Positions 35,841 to 43,218 of a stretch of 64,000 bases of DNA are shown here, piece after piece. Every line of letters begins with the position of its first letter. The stretch's first letter is position 1. Source of the DNA: CBDCUI01 sp965223115 (lineage in GTDB: Bacteria > Pseudomonadota > Gammaproteobacteria > UBA4575); assembly GCA_965223115.1 (NCBI GenBank), contig OZ244982.1, positions 2,170,001 to 2,234,000 of the forward strand. The letters run 5' to 3'. A program made the position numbers and the translations under genes. Under the pieces are notes generated by a model. It saw only the letters and a list, made by a program, of their open reading frames with translations, was not told where the DNA came from and ran no database searches.

Positions 35841-36677
35841 TTAATTTGTTAAAACATTATCTGCATTTGATACTGCAGCAAGGCTTTTATCCGTATTTTG
35901 TTCAGCCACCCACTGCTCAAATGCTTCGGGCTCTAAAGCACGAACCACAACCGGCATAAAGCCATGGTCACGCCCGCATAATTCGGCACATTGACCACGA
36001 TAGATACCAGGTTCGTTTATCTCAAACCAGCCTTGATTGATATAACCAGGTATTGCATCTTTTTTGAAAGCAAGATCGGGTACCCACCATGAATGAATAA
36101 CGTCATTAGAGGTTATTAAAACTCGCACTCTTTTGTTGGTAGGAACTACAAGCTGATTATCAACTTCAAGTAAGTAGTTCTCATTTTTTTGTTGTTTATT
36201 ATAAATTTCGTCACGCGATGTGCTTAGTACACTATAAAAATCTATATTGTGATCGATGTATTCATAACGCCACATCCATTGATACCCTGTTATTTTTATT
36301 GTCATATCTGCATCTGCAGTATCTTCCATTGCAATAAGCACTTTCGCAGATGGAATTGCAAGAGTAATCAAAATAATAAAAGGTATTATGGTCCAGATAA
36401 ATTCTAGTAGTGTGCTTTCATGAAACGTTGCAGGTTTATGACCCTTAGATTTACGGTGTCTGATAATGGAATATGTCATCATACCAAATACCAAAACACC
36501 TATTGCACAGCAAATATACATAACTAGCATATGCAAATCGAAAACCTGTTTGCTTATATCGGTCACACCTACAGGCAAATTTAATGGTTGTACCGCCCAA
36601 ATAGATTGAGAGCCAAATAGCAACACTATTAGAAAGAGGCATTTACTCATATACTTAACCCAAATTTTTTGTTTCAT
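35841..36677 (-). CDS. coxB: Cytochrome c oxidase subunit II
   Basis: A 278-residue protein with a signal peptide (ending near residue 29), two membrane spans and a periplasmic CuA cupredoxin domain. The binuclear copper site CAELCGRDHGFM and the upstream His in VIHSWWVPDLAFK are intact. The aromatic electron-entry motif GYQWMWRYEY is present. There is no fused cytochrome c domain, so the enzyme is of the simple aa3 type. An AGGA site precedes the ATG. It is the first structural gene of the operon. Confidence 0.97.
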   Translation of the reverse strand: MKQKIWVKYMSKCLFLIVLLFGSQSIWAVQPLNLPVGVTDISKQVFDLHMLVMYICCAIGVLVFGMMTYSIIRHRKSKGHKPATFHESTLLEFIWTIIPFIILITLAIPSAKVLIAMEDTADADMTIKITGYQWMWRYEYIDHNIDFYSVLSTSRDEIYNKQQKNENYLLEVDNQLVVPTNKRVRVLITSNDVIHSWWVPDLAFKKDAIPGYINQGWFEINEPGIYRGQCAELCGRDHGFMPVVVRALEPEAFEQWVAEQNTDKSLAAVSNADNVLTN

Positions 36678-36708
36678 GCTTTATTAATCCTAATTACAAT
36701 TCTTTGAC

Positions 36709-37203
36709 TTATGTTCTGTGGCTTTTAATTAGAGGTTTACTTAAAGCTTGTGCCAATGATTTAGCCAAGCTTTTACGTTCTTTGTTAGTCAGCTTTTTTG
36801 CAATTTCTATTTCTTTCCCTTTAGAGCGTACAATCAATTGGCTAGGATGCCGTTCGAACTGTGACTCTTTTAATTCTAGTTGAAGCCAGGTTCGATTAAA
36901 TTGCCAATGTTGTTCAGGCTTTAACCGCCCTGTTTCAATTAATAAATTTTCATTGTCAACAGTAATTACTTCTCGCTCTTGACCCTGTACACAACATACA
37001 TACAGACCAAGCGTTAAAGCTAATATTTCTATGCCTGCAAATGGTAAAATTAGCCACAGTCCTTGATATGCAAAAACACTCGCAATCCCTAACGATAATA
37101 CCGCTATATAACAAATAAATATTTTATTCTCATGCCATGAAAGCGACTGATTACGCTGAACAATAAACTGAGTAGGTGCAGAAATTTCTGTGGCAATCGT
37201 CAA
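36709..37203 (-). CDS. DUF2244 membrane protein upstream of coxB
   Basis: A protein of 164 residues counted from a TTG preceded by a GAAGGA ribosome site nine bases away; an open frame extends 40 codons further upstream from another TTG, but DUF2244 proteins usually begin shortly before the RNQSLSW motif. Two membrane spans (ICYIAVLSLGI..., LILPFAGIEIL...) are followed by a cytosolic domain with LLIETGRLKPEQHWQFNR. The family often sits next to coxB in gammaproteobacteria. The function is unknown; association with the oxidase is inferred. Confidence 0.78.
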   Translation of the reverse strand: MTIATEISAPTQFIVQRNQSLSWHENKIFICYIAVLSLGIASVFAYQGLWLILPFAGIEILALTLGLYVCCVQGQEREVITVDNENLLIETGRLKPEQHWQFNRTWLQLELKESQFERHPSQLIVRSKGKEIEIAKKLTNKERKSLAKSLAQALSKPLIKSHRT

Positions 37204-37346
37204 GTTAAAAAATCCTTCATTAACTAGCGTACATTTAGCATCAACTGTATTTTGAATTGTACCCCTCAATAAGTAAAAATTAATCCATTCACTGCTAGCC
37301 AGTAGAGATAGTCCACCATACAAATAACTCTAGTTTTATGCTGTCA

Positions 37347-38252
37347 TCAAATTTGGTTATCTAGTTTCTTAATACTACTGATGGGAACCTTGCTCACTTT
37401 GCTATTGTTATTTTTACCTTCTGACTTAGGTTTTCTTGCATAACCATAAATCACTTCATAGCTGGCTGGAATCAAGCCATTTTCTTGGCGATAGGCCTCA
37501 TACGCTTGTTGTAATAGGTAATATTTTTGCTTGCTCATGAGTCCTTTAGATCTCGACACCATGGCATTATCAAACTTACTACGGCTCCCTGTATCTTTTA
37601 AATCCTGAAGTAACTGTTGTATCGATCGGTATTCAATATCAATTATCTCCATATCGACCACGGGATCTAAAAATTGAGTAGTGAGCAGCAAATCACCAAT
37701 ATGGTGCATGTCTACAAATTCATGAACATGCTCACTCCCATCTACTTGCCTCCAACAATTACGCAACTGCAATAATGTATCGGGACCAAAAGTAGAAAAA
37801 ATCAGTACCCCGCCAGGGCATAGTACACGCCGACATTCTGATAGGAGCTGATTCAGATCAGTACACCACTGAAATGTTGAAGTAGAAAAAATCAAGTCAA
37901 AGCTACCATCTATAAATGGTAGTTGTTCAGCATCATTACATACAAGCTGTACTGTTTGTTTGTTATTAAAATGTAACCGACACTGGCACAACATGCCTAA
38001 TGCAATATCACAAGCAACGTTTATACTACTTGGAAATAGCTTACTTAAACCCCGCAAACTCCTACCTGTACCTGTGCCTATATCTAAAATAGACTCAGGC
38101 CGCAATTTCAGCATCTCTACCCTTTGCAATGTTCGATCGCAAACTTCATGTTGAATGATAGCTGCTGCATCATAACTATGTGCTGCATTAGAAAAGTCTT
38201 CTCGTACAAGCTGTTTATTTATTTTTTTGTTAACCATAATTTTTATAGCCAT
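37347..38252 (-). CDS. bioC: Malonyl-ACP O-methyltransferase
   Basis: A 301-residue SAM-dependent methyltransferase that caps malonyl-ACP so that fatty acid synthesis can build the pimeloyl chain of biotin. The motif ILDIGTGTGRS is near residues 55-65, and FDLIFSTSTFQWC, with the BioC-type aromatic-Gln-Trp, follows. It overlaps bioH by 10 bases. The C-terminus carries a lysine/serine-rich tail longer than usual. No bioB, bioF, bioD or bioA is in the window. Confidence 0.92.
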   Translation of the reverse strand: MAIKIMVNKKINKQLVREDFSNAAHSYDAAAIIQHEVCDRTLQRVEMLKLRPESILDIGTGTGRSLRGLSKLFPSSINVACDIALGMLCQCRLHFNNKQTVQLVCNDAEQLPFIDGSFDLIFSTSTFQWCTDLNQLLSECRRVLCPGGVLIFSTFGPDTLLQLRNCWRQVDGSEHVHEFVDMHHIGDLLLTTQFLDPVVDMEIIDIEYRSIQQLLQDLKDTGSRSKFDNAMVSRSKGLMSKQKYYLLQQAYEAYRQENGLIPASYEVIYGYARKPKSEGKNNNSKVSKVPISSIKKLDNQI

Positions 38253-39004
38253 GCTTCGATCAGTTTTAGAAATGACTCTGGATGGGAAATAAATGGCGCA
38301 TGACCTGCATTAGCTATTTTTTCTAATCGAGTATTTTTCCATATAGTTGTGGTTTGTTGTGCAGCAAAGCATGAAGACACTTTATCTTTATCACCATGTA
38401 AAAGCTTTATTGGTACTTTACAAAGGATAGGTTGATCACGTAAATCTATGTTTTGCAACCACTGTAAACCCCAAAAAATATTTTTTATGTGGTGGTGTTG
38501 ATTCGATAATGCATTTTGCAAAATTGATAGTACGTGCTTAGATAAGTCTGTATCGACCACTTGTAATGCACAAAATTTTTGTAATGTTTGTTCTGGAAAA
38601 TTTGTATATTGATCACAAAAAGCAGCAAACACATCTTGTTGCATGCCATGGCTCCAAGATATATCAGCAGTAAATTTTGGTGTGCTGCCAATTAACATTA
38701 AGTTTTCGACTCGATGTGGAATTTGATTGACATATAGTTGAGCAAGCAAACCTCCCAAAGACCAGCCAACAATCGAACAAGTTTGCGGTAAATATTGAGC
38801 CAATAACTCCACTCCCTGCTTTGTACTACAGTCCCAATTAACAGAGTGACTTTCGCCATGACCAGGTAAATCTACACACCAAACACAAAATTTTCGGCTT
38901 AGTGGCTTTATCAATGTCTGCCAAACTTTCGAACTCGAGCCCCATCCATGCAACAATACTAGGTTTGGGCCTTGACCAACTTTAGTTAAATGTAACATTG
39001 ACAT
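38243..39004 (-). CDS. bioH: Pimeloyl-ACP methyl ester esterase
   Basis: An alpha/beta hydrolase of about 253 residues that removes the methyl cap at the end of pimeloyl-ACP synthesis. The oxyanion motif LHGWGSSSKVW is near residue 20, the nucleophile elbow GWSLG near 83, an Asp in LLHGDKD near 203 and the catalytic His in NAGHAPFISHP. The ATG at 39004 is preferred, since a GTG 18 bases upstream would overlap divergent plsY. It pairs with bioC for the BioC-BioH pathway. Confidence 0.92.
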   Translation of the reverse strand: MSMLHLTKVGQGPNLVLLHGWGSSSKVWQTLIKPLSRKFCVWCVDLPGHGESHSVNWDCSTKQGVELLAQYLPQTCSIVGWSLGGLLAQLYVNQIPHRVENLMLIGSTPKFTADISWSHGMQQDVFAAFCDQYTNFPEQTLQKFCALQVVDTDLSKHVLSILQNALSNQHHHIKNIFWGLQWLQNIDLRDQPILCKVPIKLLHGDKDKVSSCFAAQQTTTIWKNTRLEKIANAGHAPFISHPESFLKLIEAWL

Positions 39005-39005
39005 A

Positions 39006-39617
39006 ATGTATTTTCTTGACACCTTTGGTTTTCAACTACTATTCGTAATTGCTGCATATTTGCTTGGCTCGATTAATAGCGCAATCATTGTTAGCCAAAC
39101 ATTTGGTTTACAAGACCCTCGCCAACTTGGTTCTGGCAACCCAGGCGCTACAAACGTATTACGTACTGGTAATAAACTTGCTGCAGGCATCACTTTACTC
39201 GGTGATTTATTGAAAGGTTTAGTGCCAGTACTCATGGCAGAATTTTTTGTAGGCGTCGAATATATAACAGCTGCAACAGCATTGGCTGCTTTATCGGGAC
39301 ATATGTATCCAATTTATTATCATTTTAAAGGTGGCAAAGGTGTTGCTACAACACTTGGTATTTTACTTGGCTTAAACTGGTTACTGGCCATCTTTTGGAT
39401 AACCGTTTGGCTAGTAGTAGCGTTCATATTCCGTTATTCCTCATTAGCTGCTCTCAGTGCTACATTTTTTTCGCCTATAATTGCTTGGCTGGTCGGATTT
39501 AATATTTGGATACTTCTACTTTTAGTAATTATCACGGTGTTAGTGTTTTGGAGGCACTGCAGCAATATTAAAAACTTATTTACCGGCACAGAATCAAAAA
39601 TAGGGAAATCTGGCTAG
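39006..39617 (+). CDS. plsY: Glycerol-3-phosphate acyltransferase PlsY
   Basis: A 203-residue inner-membrane enzyme that acylates glycerol-3-phosphate from acyl-phosphate, the first step of phospholipid synthesis. The family motifs YLLGSINSA near residue 18, GSGNPGATNVLR near 42 and HFKGGKGVATTLG near 107 are present, and five membrane spans are visible. It is convergent with tsaD with a four-base (CTAG) stop overlap. The plsY/tsaD neighbourhood is ancestral in gammaproteobacteria. Confidence 0.96.
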   Translation: MYFLDTFGFQLLFVIAAYLLGSINSAIIVSQTFGLQDPRQLGSGNPGATNVLRTGNKLAAGITLLGDLLKGLVPVLMAEFFVGVEYITAATALAALSGHMYPIYYHFKGGKGVATTLGILLGLNWLLAIFWITVWLVVAFIFRYSSLAALSATFFSPIIAWLVGFNIWILLLLVIITVLVFWRHCSNIKNLFTGTESKIGKSG

Positions 39618-40624
39618 ACTGCTTCCAAAGACCAGCGAGGATGCACTTTTATTTGCAACGGTTCCAAACAACCTTTTTGCAATCGTAATAGCCCTAATTG
39701 TGCCACCATGGCTGCATTATCAGTGCAAAACTCAGGCTTAGGATAAAAAACCTCAACACCTTTCGGTTTAAGTCGCAGTGTTAATTGCTCACGTAGTTTT
39801 AAATTGGCACCAACACCTCCTGCCACTACAAGCGCCCTAGCACCTGCTTTAGCTATGGCACGTTCTGACTTAATGGACAATGTATCTACAACAGCTTCTT
39901 CAAACGCACATGCGATATCTGCACGCGTTTGATCATCAACCTTATTTAATCCTCTCAATGTATTGAGCACATGAGTTTTTAAGCCACTAAAGCTGAAATT
40001 TAAATTAGGTCGATCAATCATGGGTCGAGGAAAACTGAAATGCTTGCGGTCACCTGCAAGTGCCAAACGGGCAATTGCCGGACCACCGGGATAGCTTAAG
40101 CCCAGCATTTTGGCAACTTTATCAAATGCTTCGCCAACTGCATCATCAATCGTTTCTCCAAGAATTTTGTAATCGCCTATGGCAGTAACTTTCACTAAAA
40201 GCGTATGCCCACCCGAGACTAATAACGCTACATAAGGGTATTTGGGAGCCAGTTCTTCTAATAACGGTGCAAGTAAATGCGCTTCCATATGATGCACTGC
40301 GATGGCAGATTTACCTGTTGACCAAGCCAAGCTACGCCCAAAGCTGGCACCTACCAGCAAAGCCCCCATCAATCCAGGGCCTGAGGTATATGCGATTGCA
40401 TCGATGTCATCGATTACAGAAAGTTGTGCTTGTGATATCGCTTGTTTGACTAATGGCCCCAACTTACGAATATGATCTCGTGAAGCCAGCTCTGGAACCA
40501 CCCCTCCATATTCATTATGCAATGCAGTTTGTGAATAGACCTGGTTAACCAATAAGCCTTTTTGCTCACAAATGATGGCTACGGCCGTTTCATCACATGA
40601 TGTTTCTATACCTAATACACGCAT
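39614..40624 (-). CDS. tsaD: tRNA N6-threonylcarbamoyladenosine transferase TsaD
   Basis: A 336-residue protein of the ASKHA fold that transfers the threonylcarbamoyl group to A37 of ANN-decoding tRNAs with TsaB and TsaE. GIETSCDETAVA is at residues 5-16, the metal-binding HHMEAH near 111, then LVSGGHT, and the C-terminal CTDNAAM contributes the Asp ligand. The length is standard. It is divergent from rpsU, the typical arrangement. Confidence 0.97.
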   Translation of the reverse strand: MRVLGIETSCDETAVAIICEQKGLLVNQVYSQTALHNEYGGVVPELASRDHIRKLGPLVKQAISQAQLSVIDDIDAIAYTSGPGLMGALLVGASFGRSLAWSTGKSAIAVHHMEAHLLAPLLEELAPKYPYVALLVSGGHTLLVKVTAIGDYKILGETIDDAVGEAFDKVAKMLGLSYPGGPAIARLALAGDRKHFSFPRPMIDRPNLNFSFSGLKTHVLNTLRGLNKVDDQTRADIACAFEEAVVDTLSIKSERAIAKAGARALVVAGGVGANLKLREQLTLRLKPKGVEVFYPKPEFCTDNAAMVAQLGLLRLQKGCLEPLQIKVHPRWSLEAV

Positions 40625-40717
40625 TTTTATATTGATTGATAATTTCTAGCATTTCATCACTATATCCACACTTTTTATAAAAATTAGGTGCTTTTATAGA
40701 TTCATTTAGCTAAATAT

Positions 40718-40745
40718 TTGAATTATCGAACCCTATCGGTATAAT
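40718..40745 (+). promoter_or_regulatory. Sigma-70 promoter for rpsU-yqeY
   Basis: TTGAAT (40718-40723) is followed after 16 bases by a consensus TATAAT (40740-40745), placing the transcript start near 40752, about 42 bases before the rpsU start codon. It is the clearest housekeeping promoter I found in the window. Confidence 0.78.
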
Positions 40746-40793
40746 CGCGGCTCTTTTTTATTAGCGCAAGCGATTTAGTTGGATAATAAATAT

Positions 40794-41009
40794 ATGCCCG
40801 GTGTACGAGTAAAAGAAAATGAGCCTTTTGATTTCGCATTAAGGCGTTTTCGCCGATCATGTGAAAAAGCAGGTACTATAACTGAAGTACGTCGGCGTGA
40901 GTTTTATGAAAAGCCAACTGAAGTGCGTAAACGCAAGGCAGCTGCAGCAGTAAAACGTAACCTAAAGCGGGTTGCTCGCACCAGTTTACGCCGCCGCCGC
41001 CTATACTAA
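40794..41009 (+). CDS. rpsU: 30S ribosomal protein S21
   Basis: A 71-residue, highly basic small-subunit protein needed for initiation on mRNAs with Shine-Dalgarno sites. The start is the ATG of MPGVRVKENEPFD, matching E. coli S21 and preceded by a GGAT site; a TTG five codons upstream is less likely. FALRRFRRSCEKAG and EVRRREFYEKP are diagnostic. It forms the head of rpsU-yqeY; dnaG and rpoD, its usual partners, lie 14-18 kb downstream. Confidence 0.97.
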   Translation: MPGVRVKENEPFDFALRRFRRSCEKAGTITEVRRREFYEKPTEVRKRKAAAAVKRNLKRVARTSLRRRRLY

Positions 41010-41031
41010 ATACCTTTTTCTACACCTTCCG

Positions 41032-41481
41032 GTGTCAAACCTAAAATCCAAGCTGACTGAAGACATGAAATCTGCAATGCGTAGTGGCGAAAAAACCATG
41101 CTGCAGACTATCCGCTTAATTCTCGCAGCCATAAAGCAACAAGAAGTCGATACACGAAAAGATCTTTCAGATGATGATGTCATTTCTGTATTAACTAAAA
41201 TGCAAAAACAACGACGTGAGTCCATTACACAATTTGAGCAGGCAGACCGTCAAGATTTAGTAGACAAAGAAACAGCTGAACTCAAATTAATAGAGAATTA
41301 TTTGCCTGAGGCGCTGAGCAAAGAAGAAATAGATAAAATGATAAGCGAAGCCATTTCCTCCAGCGCTGCAACCAGTATAAAAGATATGGGTAAGGTTATG
41401 GGAATACTTAAACCAAAGCTTGCCGGTAGAGCCGATATGGGTAAGGTTTCTGCTAAAATTAAGTCTTTGCTAAATAGCTAG
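41032..41481 (+). CDS. GatB/YqeY domain-containing protein
   Basis: A 149-residue protein similar to the C-terminal tRNA-binding region of GatB. The start is set at a GTG (VSNLKSKLTEDMKSAM), which gives the usual family length; the frame is open 20 codons further upstream into rpsU. KDLSDDDVISVLTKMQKQRRESI and LPEALSKEEI are typical. A role in tRNA-dependent amidation or related tRNA binding is inferred for the family. From memory, it lies between rpsU and dnaG in pseudomonads. Confidence 0.9.
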   Translation: MSNLKSKLTEDMKSAMRSGEKTMLQTIRLILAAIKQQEVDTRKDLSDDDVISVLTKMQKQRRESITQFEQADRQDLVDKETAELKLIENYLPEALSKEEIDKMISEAISSSAATSIKDMGKVMGILKPKLAGRADMGKVSAKIKSLLNS

Positions 41482-41557
41482 CAAAGCTCATACTAAGTTA
41501 ATCAACTAGTTTATCTATAGTTATTGCAAATAACTAACTATTATTACCGCAATTCTT

Positions 41558-42619
41558 ATGTCCGCATTAAAGAACGATTTATTTCTACGCGCACTATTTA
41601 GGAAGCCAGTTGAACGAACTCCCTTGTGGATCATGCGTCAAGCTGGTCGTTACTTGGCAGAATATCGCGCAACACGTAAACGTGCTGGAAATTTTTTAAC
41701 ACTTTGCAAAACTCCAGAGCTTGCTTGCGAAGTGACTTTACAACCTATCGATCGTTATAACTTAGACGCAGCAATTTTATTTTCCGATATCCTCACCATT
41801 CCAGATGCCATGGGTTTAGGTTTATATTTTACAGAAGGCGAAGGCCCAAAATTTAGCAATCCAATTACTTGTATTGATGATGTGAATCGTATTACCAAAC
41901 TCGAACCTATAAGCGACCTTGAGTATGTTTTCGATGCAGTAAGCTTAACAAGAAAAGAATTAAATGGTCGCGTTCCATTGATTGGTTTTTCAGGTAGTCC
42001 ATGGACACTAGCTACCTATATGATCGAAGGTCAAACCAGCCGCGAATTTAGAAAAATTAAGGCCATGCTCTATAAAGAGCCATTGCTACTTGAACAATTG
42101 CTTGAAGTTTTAAGTACCACTGTAAGTGATTATTTATCTGCACAAATAAATGCTGGTGCCCAAGCGGTAATGATTTTTGATACCTGGGGTGGAGTATTGT
42201 CCAAAGAAGCTTACCTTAAATTTTCACTTTCACCCATGCAACGTATTGTTGAACGGCTTATACAAACTATGCCAGCTTCAGAAGTACCAATTATTTTGTT
42301 CACAAAAGGTGGAGGAAATTGGCTAACAGAAATTGCTAATACTGGCTGTCATGCAATTGGTTTAGACTGGACCACTGAAATTGATCATGCCCGCGCTTTG
42401 GTAGGTGACAAAGTGGCCCTACAAGGTAATCTTGACCCAACTGTTTTATATGGCTCAGATGAAGTTATCCGTTCTGAGGTAAAAAAAGTTTTACGTAAAT
42501 TTGGCAAAGGCAACGGCCATGTTTTCAATTTAGGCCATGGAATACAGCAATACGTGAATCCTGATAAAGTTACCGTACTGGTTGAGGCAGTTAAAGAGTT
42601 TAGTCCCGCATACCATTAA
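41558..42619 (+). CDS. hemE: Uroporphyrinogen decarboxylase
   Basis: A 353-residue enzyme that decarboxylates uroporphyrinogen III to coproporphyrinogen III in heme synthesis. The N-terminal signature PLWIMRQAGRYL is at about residues 22-33, GFSGSPWTLATYMIEG near 147 and the FNLGHGI motif near the C-terminus. Its stop overlaps the convergent nucleotidyltransferase-like gene by four bases. It supplies the heme used by the oxidase encoded earlier in the window. Confidence 0.97.
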   Translation: MSALKNDLFLRALFRKPVERTPLWIMRQAGRYLAEYRATRKRAGNFLTLCKTPELACEVTLQPIDRYNLDAAILFSDILTIPDAMGLGLYFTEGEGPKFSNPITCIDDVNRITKLEPISDLEYVFDAVSLTRKELNGRVPLIGFSGSPWTLATYMIEGQTSREFRKIKAMLYKEPLLLEQLLEVLSTTVSDYLSAQINAGAQAVMIFDTWGGVLSKEAYLKFSLSPMQRIVERLIQTMPASEVPIILFTKGGGNWLTEIANTGCHAIGLDWTTEIDHARALVGDKVALQGNLDPTVLYGSDEVIRSEVKKVLRKFGKGNGHVFNLGHGIQQYVNPDKVTVLVEAVKEFSPAYH

Positions 42620-43212
42620 CTTGTTGCGATTAACTTTTCTAAGTTTTTTAAATTTATCTTTTGCATACTACTATTTTTAATCTTACTTTTTACTCTTTGA
42701 TGTTGCTGTCTCAAGCTAAAAATCGTTACAGATAATTCGTGTTCATTATAATAAAAAACGATCGTTGGCTTAAAAATAAATTCTTTACCTAGCTTCAACC
42801 GTTGTTCTTCTATCTTTAAATCTATAACTTGCTGCTCTAACGTTTCTGCCACTTCTTCAATTACATCAGAATATACGTGAATACTGATTGGTGTATCGGC
42901 ATTAGCTGTGCCTTCCAAAACCGGACCTACTAGACAGGGTGAAAACTCTTGCAAGCAGCGCATAATAACAAGTGCCGTTTTGCGCAATTCCAAAATGATT
43001 TCATCATGGTTAGATAAAAAAATATGCTGAAACGCAGAGATTGCATTTTCTATTTCAATATTGCTAGGCAAAGAACCATGAATGGAATTACCCATACGTT
43101 CACAAGCCTTACGTTTTGCCTGTTGATAGTCTCGCACACCTTCGGTAGCAATGATCTTAGCAGCTTCCATTGCTAAAGCTTGGCGTAAGCGATCATTTTT
43201 GTTGGGATCCAC
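42616..43212 (-). CDS. Conserved protein, predicted nucleotidyltransferase-like family
   Basis: A 198-residue soluble protein. The N-terminal helical part (RQALAMEAAKIIATEGVRDY, then AKRKACERMG) and the central LVGPVLEGTANADTPI stretch match a conserved gammaproteobacterial and betaproteobacterial family annotated as a nucleotidyltransferase; in that reading the GT..D region is a degenerate polymerase-beta motif. The C-terminus is basic. It lies six bases downstream of the PBP1A gene. Family by recollection; function not established. Confidence 0.55.
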   Translation of the reverse strand: MDPNKNDRLRQALAMEAAKIIATEGVRDYQQAKRKACERMGNSIHGSLPSNIEIENAISAFQHIFLSNHDEIILELRKTALVIMRCLQEFSPCLVGPVLEGTANADTPISIHVYSDVIEEVAETLEQQVIDLKIEEQRLKLGKEFIFKPTIVFYYNEHELSVTIFSLRQQHQRVKSKIKNSSMQKINLKNLEKLIATS

Positions 43213-43218
43213 AGTCCG

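Noticed and set aside
37204..37323. N-terminal extension of the DUF2244 protein
   Set aside because: The extra 40 codons lack family resemblance and the downstream TTG has a well-spaced GAAGGA site, so the shorter form is preferred.
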